From NCBI RefSeq assembly GCF_001039355.2, contig NW_019773721.1, positions 25,392 through 49,830 of the forward strand: a stretch of 24,439 bases of DNA, in the 5' to 3' direction. The position numbers and the translations under genes were made by a program. Below, one piece after another: positions 1-8,893 of the stretch. This DNA is from Lingula anatina (lineage: Eukaryota > Brachiopoda > Lingulata > Lingulida > Lingulidae). The notes under the pieces were generated by a model. It was not told the origin of the DNA. It saw nothing but the letters and a program-made list of their open reading frames with translations, and did no database searches. Each line of letters begins with the position of its first letter. Positions within the stretch are counted from its first letter, which is position 1.

Positions 1-180
1 CATTTCATTTCTAAGAGACTTAGGGCCCTTACTAATTACACCTCCCCCTATGCCATGACAGACAACTTGTACACTAGTCCCATCAAAACCCAGATTAAAA
101 TATTCTTCTTGCAGATTTTCTACAGTTTGCCCTAACCTACGAATGTATGAGTGACCCAGTGCTAAAACCTTGTGAACCAT
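1..180 (-). CDS. Partial SGNH-hydrolase-like protein, N-terminal 60 residues
   Basis: The minus strand is open from an ATG at 180-178 to the window edge, giving 60 codons with no stop, so the gene continues outside. Near the N terminus it reads VLALGHSYIRRLG, and about 30 residues later VVCHGIGGG. In SGNH/GDSL hydrolases, block I is GDS, whose Ser is the nucleophile, and block II has a conserved Gly. A GHS version followed by aromatic-hydrophobic-Arg-Arg is familiar from many uncharacterised invertebrate proteins, some linked to transposons. A splice acceptor (ttattcag) ends at 182, one base before the ATG, and a donor consensus GTGAGTAC lies at 300-293, so a spliced non-coding leader exon is plausible. 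The catalytic Asp/His block would lie outside the window. Function and intactness are unknown; it may be a host gene or a mobile-element ORF. Confidence 0.5.
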   Translation of the reverse strand, partial: MVHKVLALGHSYIRRLGQTVENLQEEYFNLGFDGTSVQVVCHGIGGGVISKGPKSLRNEM

Positions 181-420
181 TCTGAATAATGCGAGACAAG
201 TCAAGTTCTGTGTAAACTGAATGCAAAATTCACGAAATACTGCAATAGCTTAAACTTTGAGCTTAAATACTCAAACAGATTCTAAAATTTAGGTACTCAC
301 CCTTGTTGTGGATTTGATGAACTGGTGATCGCCTCTTTATGGTACACTTGTGTTTTGCTTGATATTCCTTGTGGCACTGATAAACTTCGAGAAACTTTGA
401 GAAACTTTATGAAATTCACT
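181..420 (-). other. Putative 5' leader intron and untranslated exon of the SGNH-like ORF
   Basis: On the minus strand, a donor (CAAGG followed by GTGAGTAC at 300-293) and an acceptor (CAG at 184-182) bracket a possible intron of about 119 bp just before the ATG at 180. The upstream exon would lie above 301; its 5' end cannot be fixed. It contains two similar copies of AAGTTTCTC, around 390-410. No TATA box or other promoter element could be assigned. Confidence 0.3.
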
Positions 421-1090
421 AAAAGCTATTCTCTCCTGAGCATGTACTACTAGGTTAAAAATTTCTAAGGAAGTGAGACAGAGTGTTCTTTGTTCTTGGT
501 GAAGCTGAACTCCTTATGATTCTGATTGGCTGGTCATAATGAGACTAGGTTGTACTGTCCAATCAGGTTTTGCTATACTGGTATCTGACCAGTGTCATTT
601 GGTAGTAATTAACTTAACAGCGTGAAATACAAAGCGGAGACATCCTGTCTGTAATTAGGGAAGAAGCATCTGGAGCTTATCTTTCTATCAACCTATCTTA
701 GTCCCTGGGCATCTTACATCACATTAATACCCTCATCACACATAAATCCCTTTATTGTGACCAATAAATTATATTTATGTCTCCTTGATCGAAAAGTTCA
801 ATACGATGCCGAGAAAGAAGCAATAAAATGACAAACTCAAGTATGATGTTCGAAATTTGGCCGATGGCGGCCGCTCTTATTGTGAATCCTTGTACTAAAA
901 TGAATCAAATTTTGATGTTAAAATTAAATAATTGTGACAGTGCCAAAATACGTAGATTTTACGCCTGAAAAGACTATTTTATATATAATTCCCAAACAAC
1001 ATAGTGCAGACGTTTTAATTTGTGGGGTTGCAAAGAGGCCGAAAAGAAAATCTAGCCAACGACCGGATGAAGCACATCGATGTGATCTAA
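421..1090. other. Non-coding stretch, nothing recognised
   Basis: No long reading frame, RNA gene or clear repeat was seen. The strands carry scattered AATAAA-like words (for example about 762) and a NotI-type GCGGCCGC word near 867, neither of which can be tied to a gene. Confidence 0.4.
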
Positions 1091-1204
1091 ACTAGAGGAC
1101 AAGCTAATCGGCCAAAAAGGTGGACGACAGATAAGCTGCGGCGTGCTACCCAACCCTACCTCCCTCGTTTTGAGGGAGGGGGAGGTACGCTCTTTTCCTT
1201 ATGA
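1091..1204 (+). pseudogene. Possible relic of a LINE reverse-transcriptase C-terminal tail
   Basis: One short frame reads TRGQANRPKRWTTDKLRR before ending at a TGA. Many LINE-type reverse transcriptases end in a basic tail of the form RG(x)RPxxRWxDD, which this resembles. Nothing upstream preserves the catalytic domain in frame, so if real it is only a short decayed fragment. The match rests on a dozen residues and could be chance. Confidence 0.25.
1159..1179. repeat. Perfect 8-bp-stem hairpin (CCTCCCTC / GAGGGAGG, 5-nt loop)
   Basis: CCTCCCTC at 1159-1166 and GAGGGAGG at 1172-1179 are exact reverse complements separated by GTTTT. The right arm continues as a G-rich run. There is no T-tract or gene next to it that would give it an obvious role. 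Confidence 0.6.
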
Positions 1205-1421
1205 TAAACGGGCCATACAGCGAGGAGTAGAGCTCTCCATTCTGCCATCCCTAGTTAGAGAAATTTAGAAATAGAATTTTTCTAGTGTGCCTGCCCGGTC
1301 TATTATGAATTATGTCTACCGAAAAACAAGCAACTGAGCTCCTGAAATAAAGGGTATAATGAAGATAATCATAAATCACTGGTCAGCGTGGATTGCTGGA
1401 CCGAACAAGTTACAAAAATTG

Positions 1422-1655
1422 AATGGAAAATTAAAATGAAAAGAAACGGGTGGGAGAGAATCTGCATGTCTTGCTAGATCCCCGAGGGGGGGGGGGGGGG
1501 GTATGAGGTCCGCATGTCTTGCTGGATCCAACAGATAACGTCAGTTGAAGGTAAGCATATAAAAATAAAAAGAAATGGGTGGGAGAGAATCTGCATGTCT
1601 TGCTAGATCTCCGGGAAAAAGTGGGTATGAGGGCCGCATGTCTTGCTGGCCGTCA
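1422..1655. repeat. Imperfect tandem repeat, two units of about 95-110 bp
   Basis: Unit 1 (about 1422-1530) and unit 2 (about 1560-1655) share an A-rich lead, then GGGTGGGAGAGAATCTGCAT, then CATGTCTTGCTAGATC. A G-rich spacer follows, then a second GCATGTCTTGCTGG. The word CATGTCTTGCT(A/G)G therefore occurs four times (near 1466, 1513, 1591 and 1638). In unit 1 the spacer contains a run of 16 G (1486-1501); in unit 2 the same position is broken up as GGGAAAAAGTGGG. It may be a small satellite or part of an unidentified repeat. Confidence 0.75.
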
Positions 1656-2188
1656 ACATGAAAGTGAGATTGAATGTAAAATGATAAATATAACTATTAT
1701 AACCTATGGACAGTGTCACTAATGAAACATGTGAAAGTCAGATTTGTAAATGTTACAATCCGTCGCCATAAAACAACGTTTGACTCAGCCGCCAAACTTC
1801 ACTTTAATAAGTTTAAATAAGTTTATTTTTAAGTTATTTGTTACTGTGTAATCATATATTTTAGTGTCCACATTGGCCAAAAGTATAATCAGTACTTTTT
1901 TGTGGACATGATAATTTCGGTTTCGAGCTTTTTTCTCTTAAAATTACTTCTATTTAGATTTGAACTTGTCATTGGCTGAAAAATGCAGGTCGAGTTCTTA
2001 AATTGGTCCAATCTGATCGGTATTGTAATGCTTGCCGTACATTCGTTTTCACTGAGTTTTGCCTTGGAAGCATTCATATGTGTATGGAATCATGATGGTT
2101 TTATGCTTTACCTAGTAAATTTTCTGGATGCCAGCGCTCAATTATTAAAGCCTTAAGGTAATTAATCTATCAGTTTTAATTAAAAATT
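1656..2188. other. Non-coding stretch before the duplicated segment
   Basis: AT-rich, with only short open frames of no recognisable character. The exons that precede the shared sequence in the second oxidase copy (equivalents of 15586-15740 and 16024-16186) were looked for here and not found. Confidence 0.5.
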
Positions 2189-2264
2189 TGCAAAAGTGTA
2201 ATAAAACATACTCCGGCCTTGTAAGTTTTGAGCATTGCAATCTTTTTTTATTCAAAAGCGCCAT

Positions 2265-2307
2265 CATCATCATCGTCATTCCTCTTCGTCCCGTGTGGGA
2301 CGTAAGG
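2265..2307. mobile_element. 43-bp insertion flanked by 12-bp direct repeats, retro-tail-like
   Basis: CAAAAGCGCCAT occurs at 2253-2264 and again at 2308-2319. Between the copies are 43 bp absent from the same intron of copy 2 (near 16345), where the word occurs once in altered form. The insert has a CATCATCATC stretch and the small inverted repeat GTCCC-gtgt-GGGAC. Exact flanking repeats of this length are what LINE-type target-primed insertion leaves, so this is probably the 3' tail of a LINE or SINE. The family could not be named. Confidence 0.5.
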
Positions 2308-2450
2308 CAAAAGCGCCATGGGTGAAGACATTTCCAGCCACACATTGCATGTATATAACAACGTCCTCCGATTTCACTTGTACAAAAGAAATAAAAATAG
2401 CAATACTTGTATATTAAATTTTTGACACCATTATTCTCAGGGAACCCAAG

Positions 2451-5400
2451 CACTGGATGGCTCAATCAGAAATTTCACATCGGTGACAGTTGCGGCTGGA
2501 ATTAATCAGACAGAGTTGATAAGCGAACTGGAGGATCAGGGATATGCCTTCCCCCAGGGACCCATTGTCTATGACGTGACAATAGGAGGCGCTATCGCAA
2601 CGGCATCACATGTAAGACATGGATTTCTCATGTGGTGCAGGACCCTTTTTGTCTTATCTCTCTTAGGCTTTTTACAGAAATAATAATCTTATTTTATTTT
2701 TATTCATATTTGACATAAGCAGTCGGTTTGCCCTTAAACCATTTACCACTGCCATGATAAAAGCAATTGTGCACACCCCTATACCGGCATAATGACCTAT
2801 AATGGTGTACGGTCCTTTTTCATTAAGGCTTTGATTCAGGCTTGAGCCCTTTATTGGTCATTCTACAGTCGAATAGGCCCCGAATATTGCTTACTTGCCT
2901 GCTAAGTTGGGACCTATGTAAAGTCCCATGGCCAACCTCAACCAGATCCATGCATCAGTGGGCAATATTGGGCAACATTCGGCATTTAATGAAAAAAATC
3001 GATTTGTGTGATACGACGCAAAGCTTCAGGGTTTCATTGTCCCAGCTCCATTTTTCATTATTTCTCGTAGAATTCTATTCATACTGCACCTTCCATGGGT
3101 GGCTTCATGACCAGAGCGCGGCTAGTTGATGGATTGGGGAACGTCAAAGAGTTCAGCCAAGACGCAGACACGATTGTTATGAGAGCGTTAAGATGTAACC
3201 TTGGACTTCTTGGGATTCTGTTTGAAATTGAGCTGAGAGTAAGTAATACTGTATGAGTGGAAATGTCGATTTTATTCCACAATTTTAATTAAAATCAAAC
3301 GTTAGAGAACAAGTGTGTAGATGATGTCACATTCGACAATCGATTTAATATTTGAAGCGCTACTGTGGGAGTATATCACTGTAGAATAAATTATCTTAGA
3401 AGTTTTGGGGAAGAAAGAATAGATCATGCAATGTGCATTGCATGATAATATTCATGAATATATAATAGACATTAGATTGTTTAAAGTTTAAAGTATCTTA
3501 TAAATGAAAGTGAGACAGGCATTTAATAAAGTGTTTAAAGCACATGGTCATTTGATGTGGGTCTGCGAAGCATATTTAACCAGACATTTTATAAAAGATT
3601 ACTGCAAGTAGAAGTTTCTAAACTCATGATTATGAAATGCAATACTTCTTACTCAAGCATAGGATAAATTACAAAAATATCATATGCATGTTAGATAATG
3701 CAACTTTTAAAGACTGCATGACTTTTGGTAGGTTGTTCAACAAGAGGACGTCATTGTTCGGAATGTATTCACTCCACTGAGGAACCTGTTTAACCCAGAT
3801 TTCATCCGTAACACAGTACTTGACAACTACTATACAATGGTAATTTACGCTCCATACAACTCGCTGACAGAAGAAGAGGCCAAAGCAGTCTTAGATACCG
3901 GAAAGGTTCCCGTAACCTGGAATAGTTCTAACGACTTGGTGTTGTTACAGTAAGTTATCTGCCTAGGTAGTCCTGAACAATAATTTGACTAATAAATTAG
4001 GTCAAAAGATTGATTATTTGTTGAGGAAGGAAAAATTCCAATGCTCAGTGATGTAATTCCTATGTATTTTAGTGCTCTGATGATGCAGGTTGCTTTCTTG
4101 CTGACGGTAGCCCAGTCAGAAAGCGACATTATTTAATACAAAACTTTAACTCCGTATAAGTTCTTTGGAAATCTGAAGGACTTAGGTCGCATTCCCATAG
4201 ATTTTAGATCGATCTATTCCCGTGGGGAGTCTCACTAGATTACTGTCTGATACGGCTTAAATGTCCGTCCCGCCTACTACAAGCTGTAAGGGGATAATTA
4301 ACTTTCATGCCTGCTAGGCTGACAGCTATTTAGCGTGAAGCCCCATGGTGTTAGGTCGATCTAGTTGGATCGATCTAATCTCTGGGAATGGGGTCTTAAT
4401 GAATATATGAATTTCCCCTATTAAAGTGTAACAGACCGATAGCTCGGGTTGATGTTTCTTTATTGTTATTGTACAAATATCTGCAAATATCTCCAAATAT
4501 CTCCAAATATCTGCAAGATTAATATAAACAAATTAATTTTAAACAATTACATATACAAAATTTACACTGACGAAAGACAAGAAAGACAGAACAAAGAAAT
4601 AAAAATATAACAATGCCAAAAACACCATAAAAATAAATATATAAATTTAGAAATGTGTGAATTTAAACTATGGATTGGTCCTTTATTAAATATAGTTTAA
4701 CTTACCTGCAAGCTCACTGGAATACCTATTTCAGTTATTCAACCTGCATCTCCGTCCGACTCTCAGGTGGAAATCAAATTTTATGGGGCGCGGTCTTTCA
4801 ACCCTTGACCTCCACGTACACATACGAACATACACGATTCACACCGAACACAATCCTAGCTAACACAACAAACACAGCAAATCTTACATTCTCCCCTCCC
4901 CCCGAAATGGGTTCCACACCATTAAAAAAAACAACAACAACAACATCAATCTTTGATTTATATTTATTATGCCATATAATTTTATTTACAATATCCAATC
5001 TTTGTTATTCATCCATTCGGGCCTGTTCCTACTTCTTGTGGGTCGTACTTCTGCAAGTTCTTCAATCTGTTTTTCTTCATATTCCTGTTTCATTTCATAG
5101 ATTGGAAGTAACATGTTTCGATGTAGTGTCTTTGACTTTCCCGCACCATCTTCTCTTTTCACTACATACACTGGAATACCATCATTCGGCTGATCTACTA
5201 CCACTAACACTTCACTCTGCCATCTATCAGCAATCTTGTGTTTACCATCGAATGCGACATTCCGAATTAAAACACGGTCACCTATTGACAACACACCCGC
5301 CCCTGTTTTTCTGTCAAAGTTTTGCTTTTGTCTAGATTGCGCCCTCTCTATTTGAACTTTTGCCATATTAAAAGCTTCTCGCAGTCGGTTTTTTAATTCG

Positions 5401-8037
5401 CGTACGTACTCAGACTGAGATTTAGAGGTTGTCTCTGAGGAAACATCCAATGATACATCAACGGGTAACTTGGGGTGTCTACCAAACATTAGGTAGTACG
5501 GTGAAAATGATGNAAAAGCATCAGTTGAACATCTTCGAATTATGGATGGAAATGTAAAGCGGCGAGGGTGTGTCGATTTCCATTGCATCTCAGAAACATC
5601 GAGCTAATAAAAACGAAAGGACACCAAGAGTGAGAAGATCGTGGCGGGACTCAGCAGTAACCCGCGGGTTTTCATTTCTTTCTTAAATTCATAAATTGAG
5701 TTCAATTTCATTGAAGATTTGGCGGAACGCACAAAGTAATAAATTACTTTTAAAAGACCATTAATACTAGAGGATGGTTATTCGCCAGCACTGATATTCA
5801 AAGCGGTTTGAGCTTCAAAATGAAATATCAGATTTAAAAGCTAACCGATATTCATAAACGAAAGTAGCTAGGCCTACTATTATTAACTAGTAAACTAGTT
5901 AACTAGAAAGAATAAACGGTATTACATTGGCCATGTACTCGTTTTAACTTCAGATACCTTTTAAAGCTATTACGTTTAATTTTGTTGTATGTGTTCCGTG
6001 TAAAGTTTTCCGTGCAATTTGTCGTATTCCATTTCCAGACTAATTAGGCCAGCGTCTAGCCCCGTGGGGTTTACTGTAGTTGATGAAAGGCCCATGTCTG
6101 CTCCTAACGTCACAAAGGTTTCGGTGAGCCAGGTATATACATGTGCATATATTATCTGATTTTGGTATCACTACTCCGAGTTTTATTTCAAAATTTCCAC
6201 CCATGTCAGCTTGTTTTGTCCGTTATGCAGCGTTATTCGATTGAAGTCTGAGGTACCAATGACAAATGTAACACGAGTTCATTCAATATTACGATGCCAC
6301 GTGCTCATTTACGGAACCACTAATAGTGAGTCTGCCATTGGTGCGGTAACCTTGAATCGAACTTGTGTAGCTTAGCATATATGTAATTTGGAAAATACAG
6401 ATGCTGGTCTACATCGGAGTAAAGCTTAGGGTAGTTGATTATACTAACTTGATTTTTTTTTTGCATTTAATAATTACATACTAAAATAGGAACGCGCGTT
6501 TCTTTGTACTTCACCTAAACACTGAGGAATAAACGGTATACTGTTCTAAGACTTATTTAATGTGCAAAATCGTAATTTAAAACTCATTTCAGGACGCCTT
6601 TAAGACAAGAGAGTTACCTTTACCTGCTTACACCAAGGTGCCTCTTACTCGATCCATGCACTTTCCAGCTTCTTACTACCCCCCATTGACGATGATAGAG
6701 TACACAGCAGAAGACTCCACTTTCGATGCAGGAGCTACTGCTATTCGGGTGAAAAACGCTAGTCGGTGGTGGCTAAAACACTTGGAAATCATAACAAAAA
6801 ATACATATGATACAAATGAATATTTATATATAACAACATGATATGTAAAGCAATATACACAGACCAACAAAAATATTGCAACGTAGCTATTACATGTATA
6901 CATTAAAAGCGGATGTAAATTTGGGTGAACCACGGTTTCTAATTTCTTTTACATTTAAAGAGGTGTATATTTTTGGCACAATCATTCACATATTTCATCT
7001 TTTAATTTTACATAATTATACGTGATGTTTATATATGTATATGTGGTATTTGTTTGGGTAATTGTATGAACTCGTTATGGTCACCAACACCGTCTTGATT
7101 TGTGACTTGTAGTCATCAGGTGCATGTAAGTTTCTGTGATCATACATCTTTTATAAAAAATGAAATATTTAATTTGTCAGTTAGGCTTACCTTTTTACAA
7201 ACTCATTTTTACGCGCAATACTTCTTTACGAGAAATATATTTGATAAATATACATGTATACACACGTGTATGTTCAGGTTCTTTCGTCAGTCCTTAACGA
7301 GGCTTCCTACAAGAATGGAGTGCAGGCGATGGAGGAGGGTATCTTTAAATGGTTCAAGGGCACCGACTGCCTCATCTGCCCTGGCTCAGTACCAGTAGGG
7401 TGGAGTGAACAAGAGGAACCAGTGGATCAGAGCTACTTTGCATCTTTTCACTTACACAGACGAGTGGGCTCCCCGGATGATGAAAATCGAACAGATGCAT
7501 TCCACACAGCGGTGCTCAAAATTACGCTAATTTTAACCGTTTAATTTGTCACGGCCAAAATCGTTGACTCTGTTTTTGACGATGAAGTAATTTATAGTGA
7601 AGATACTTATTATCTCCCTCAGAGTTTTTAACACCTTCCTTTCAATAAGTCCACTTAAATTAATTTAACCTCCACAAAAAATTATAAATGATCTAAGTAA
7701 TAATAAACATACCCATCGACTTAAAACAACTACTCAGTGCCTTGTATTCTAAATGAGATATGGTTTGTCGTAACACTACAACTTAGTATGATTTAATAAT
7801 TGTTAAGATGTGTCGTTGTGATTTCAGATGGTGACAGCATGGGATCAAAGTGGTCTGAATGGACTGCCGCACTGGGGAAAAGGGTTCCAAGATTTTCCAA
7901 ACCTAAAGCAGAGGATCAAAAGAGGCTACGGCATCGACCTGACCATCTTCAAAATAATCAGAAATACCCTCGACCCCGTGGGGGTGTTCACAAATGATTG
8001 CCTGAGACGCGTATTTGCTGAACCTCGTTATTACTAG
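2451..8037 (+). CDS. FAD-linked oxidase of gulonolactone/arabinonolactone oxidase type, copy 1, lacking N-terminal exons
   Basis: Seven exons: 2451-2611, 3071-3238, 3732-3949, 6039-6132, 6593-6748, 7278-7511 and 7828-8037 (stop TAG), with GT-AG junctions in consistent phase (413 codons). Exon 1 reads TVAAGINQTELISELEDQGY then TIGGAIATASH, continuing as NSIHTAPSMGG. This is the later half of the PCMH-type FAD-binding domain. The last exon has PHWGKGF and RNTLDPVGVFTNDCLRRVF, the C-terminal signature of the D-arabinono-1,4-lactone oxidase domain. Family members oxidise sugar lactones or related substrates with O2, giving H2O2; the substrate here is unknown. The exons supplying the FAD-linking GSAHS motif in copy 2 are absent from the 2.2 kb upstream, so this copy starts mid-domain and has no start codon. 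No stop or frameshift was found in the remaining exons. It may be a truncated duplicate or may use an unseen 5' exon. The end of exon 6 (GTGCTC donor) is inferred from phase and is the weakest junction. Confidence 0.8.
4185..4395. mobile_element. MITE, PIF/Harbinger-like, intron of oxidase copy 1
   Basis: The 211-bp element starts GGTCGCATTCCCA and ends TGGGAATGGGGTC, which are imperfect inverted repeats. They continue inward for over 30 bp, including AGATCGATCTA on the left and TAGATCGATCTAA on the right. It is flanked by TTA on both sides (4182-4184 and 4396-4398). Three-base TTA target duplications are typical of PIF/Harbinger elements. It has no coding capacity. The matching intron of copy 2 lacks it. 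Confidence 0.8.
4427..4888 (-). repeat. 3' LTR of the Ty3/gypsy remnant (462 bp)
   Basis: On the minus strand the LTR begins TGTAAGATTTGC at 4888 and ends CTGTTACA at 4427, so its ends form the inverted repeat TGTAA...TTACA. A purine-rich tract (GGGGGGAGGGGAGAA, 4903-4889) abuts its start, as expected for the plus-strand primer. Near its end is AATAAA (4464-4459, minus) and four copies of a 10-bp unit of the type AAATATCT(G/C)C around 4474-4516. Confidence 0.8.
4986..5512 (-). pseudogene. Integrase C-terminal fragment of a Ty3/gypsy Pol polyprotein
   Basis: The minus-strand frame reads SPYYLMFGRHPKLPVD at its start, then GDRVLIRN, then GKHKIADRW, IPVYVV and LHRNMLLP before a stop. This is the arrangement of the end of the retroviral-type integrase core followed by the GPY/F-like C-terminal domain of Metaviridae integrases. 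The zinc-binding and DDE catalytic residues are not present. The open frame runs on to 5588, but that extension is host intron sequence shared with copy 2 and not part of the element. The fragment cannot encode a working integrase. Confidence 0.85.
6133..6592 (+). other. Intron 4 of oxidase copy 1
   Basis: 460-bp intron, GTATAT donor and TTTCAG acceptor, aligning with the intron 18738-19154 of copy 2. No repeat or secondary gene seen. Confidence 0.7.
6749..7277 (+). other. Intron 5 of oxidase copy 1
   Basis: 529-bp AT-rich intron with GTGAAA donor and TGTTCAG acceptor. It aligns closely with 19308-19828; copy 1 has a short extra segment near 6835-6855. No other feature seen. Confidence 0.7.
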
Positions 8038-8113
8038 GAATCACTAATGCAACAAGCATTGTGTACATGTATTTTGTGCTGAAAATCAACCATTTGTCCA
8101 GTTTAGGCTTTGA

Positions 8114-8119
8114 AATAAA
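8114..8119 (+). terminator. Poly(A) signal AATAAA, oxidase copy 1
   Basis: AATAAA 77 bp after the stop codon, conserved at the same place in copy 2. Confidence 0.6.
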
Positions 8120-8128
8120 TAATACTGA

Positions 8129-8129
<1 letters not shown>

Positions 8130-8160
<31 letters not shown>

Positions 8161-8180
8161 ATGAATGAATAAATAAATAC
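8130..8180. repeat. (AAAT)n microsatellite
   Basis: About twelve AAAT units, with two AATG variants in the middle. In copy 2 the same position (about 20690-20731) is shorter and more degenerate, so the array has changed length since the duplication. Confidence 0.85.
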
Positions 8181-8893
8181 ATAATTAAAGACAATTTACA
8201 TTTAGGTGTTGTGAATATTGGAAGTGGTCTAATGTATTTAGTGCCGCTTAAATTGTGCAGATAAGTGGGATCTGATTATAAAATAAATGATATATTAATT
8301 CTCAGATATGAAAAATCATAATTGGTTTATATGTTTAAAAAATAAACATTTTCTCTTTAAGATTTAATATCACAAAACTGAAGATAATTTGAATTTGTGT
8401 TATTAAAATATGTTGAATAAAATGATAAGTGAAACAAAGAAAATGTCTGATTTCAGTTATTTTCCTTTTATAACTTGTTCATTTATAAAGGTCGACAAAT
8501 GATATCCGGTGCAACATGCATGCAATTGCATGAAATAACATTTTAACTATACTTCCTTGTTTAAAACTCGTCATTGACAGTGTCACAGTAAAACCAGTGA
8601 GAGGGGTGTGTATATTTAACACATAAATTTCTTTCTTTTTTTCTCAGTCACTTTACAAGCCAGCATGCAAAAATATATAATTATAGTAAAGGAATAAATA
8701 TAAAATAATAATAAGATACTGAATCAAAGGAATTGAAACGATAAAATGTAAAGAAACAAAACGAATCGCGCGTGTATCTGTAACCCCCCCCCCCCCCCTC
8801 CGTGGCCTTCGGCATCTACCACACACCTATCACTTATGTGAGTATACTGAGTAAAAAATAATTGTGACAAGTAAAACTATTATTTACAAAAAG

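Larger units (their letters stand above)
4427..5514 (-). mobile_element. Ty3/gypsy retrotransposon remnant with 3' LTR, minus strand
   Basis: Read on the minus strand this gives the end of an integrase, then a polypurine tract, then a complete LTR. AAAG occurs on both sides (4423-4426 and 5515-5518). The same intron in copy 2 (about 18170-18190) reads straight through without the element. The flanking duplication implies a normal integration, yet gag, protease, RT, most of the integrase and the 5' LTR are absent. The undetermined base at 5513 sits exactly where they should be. Confidence 0.85.
2189..8893 (+). repeat. Segmental duplication, copy 1 (partner 16281-21427)
   Basis: Exons, introns and 3' flank align in the same order and orientation with 16281-21427. 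Shared sequence starts at TGCAAAAGTGTAATAAA (2189 and 16281) and ends after ATTTACAAAAAG (8893 and 21427). Copy 1 is longer because of a Ty3 remnant, a MITE in a different intron and a 43-bp insertion; copy 2 has its own MITE. The offset between partners falls from about 14.0 kb at the 5' end to about 12.55 kb at the 3' end, mainly because of these insertions. Confidence 0.9.
8038..8893 (+). other. 3' flank of oxidase copy 1
   Basis: AT-rich sequence nearly colinear with 20589-21427. It contains a poly(A) signal, an (AAAT)n array (8130-8180, shorter in copy 2) and a run of 15 C at 8784-8798 (10 C in copy 2, 21323-21332). No coding potential seen. Confidence 0.7.

Noticed and set aside
2235-2417. 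Plus-strand frame with a His-rich run
   Set aside because: The His codons come from the CAT repeat of the 43-bp intronic insertion; the frame is not conserved in copy 2.
4670-5335. 221-codon plus-strand open frame
   Set aside because: It lies antisense to the Ty3 LTR and integrase fragment, has no family resemblance, and is explained by the base composition of the element.
7800-7997. Second frame over the last oxidase exon (and 20351-20548 in copy 2)
   Set aside because: It overlaps the exon in another frame; the PHWGK and LDPVGVF motifs lie in the frame ending at 8037 and 20588.
8784-8798. C15 run as a functional C-rich element
   Set aside because: It corresponds to a C10 run in copy 2 and is best read as ordinary homopolymer length change.
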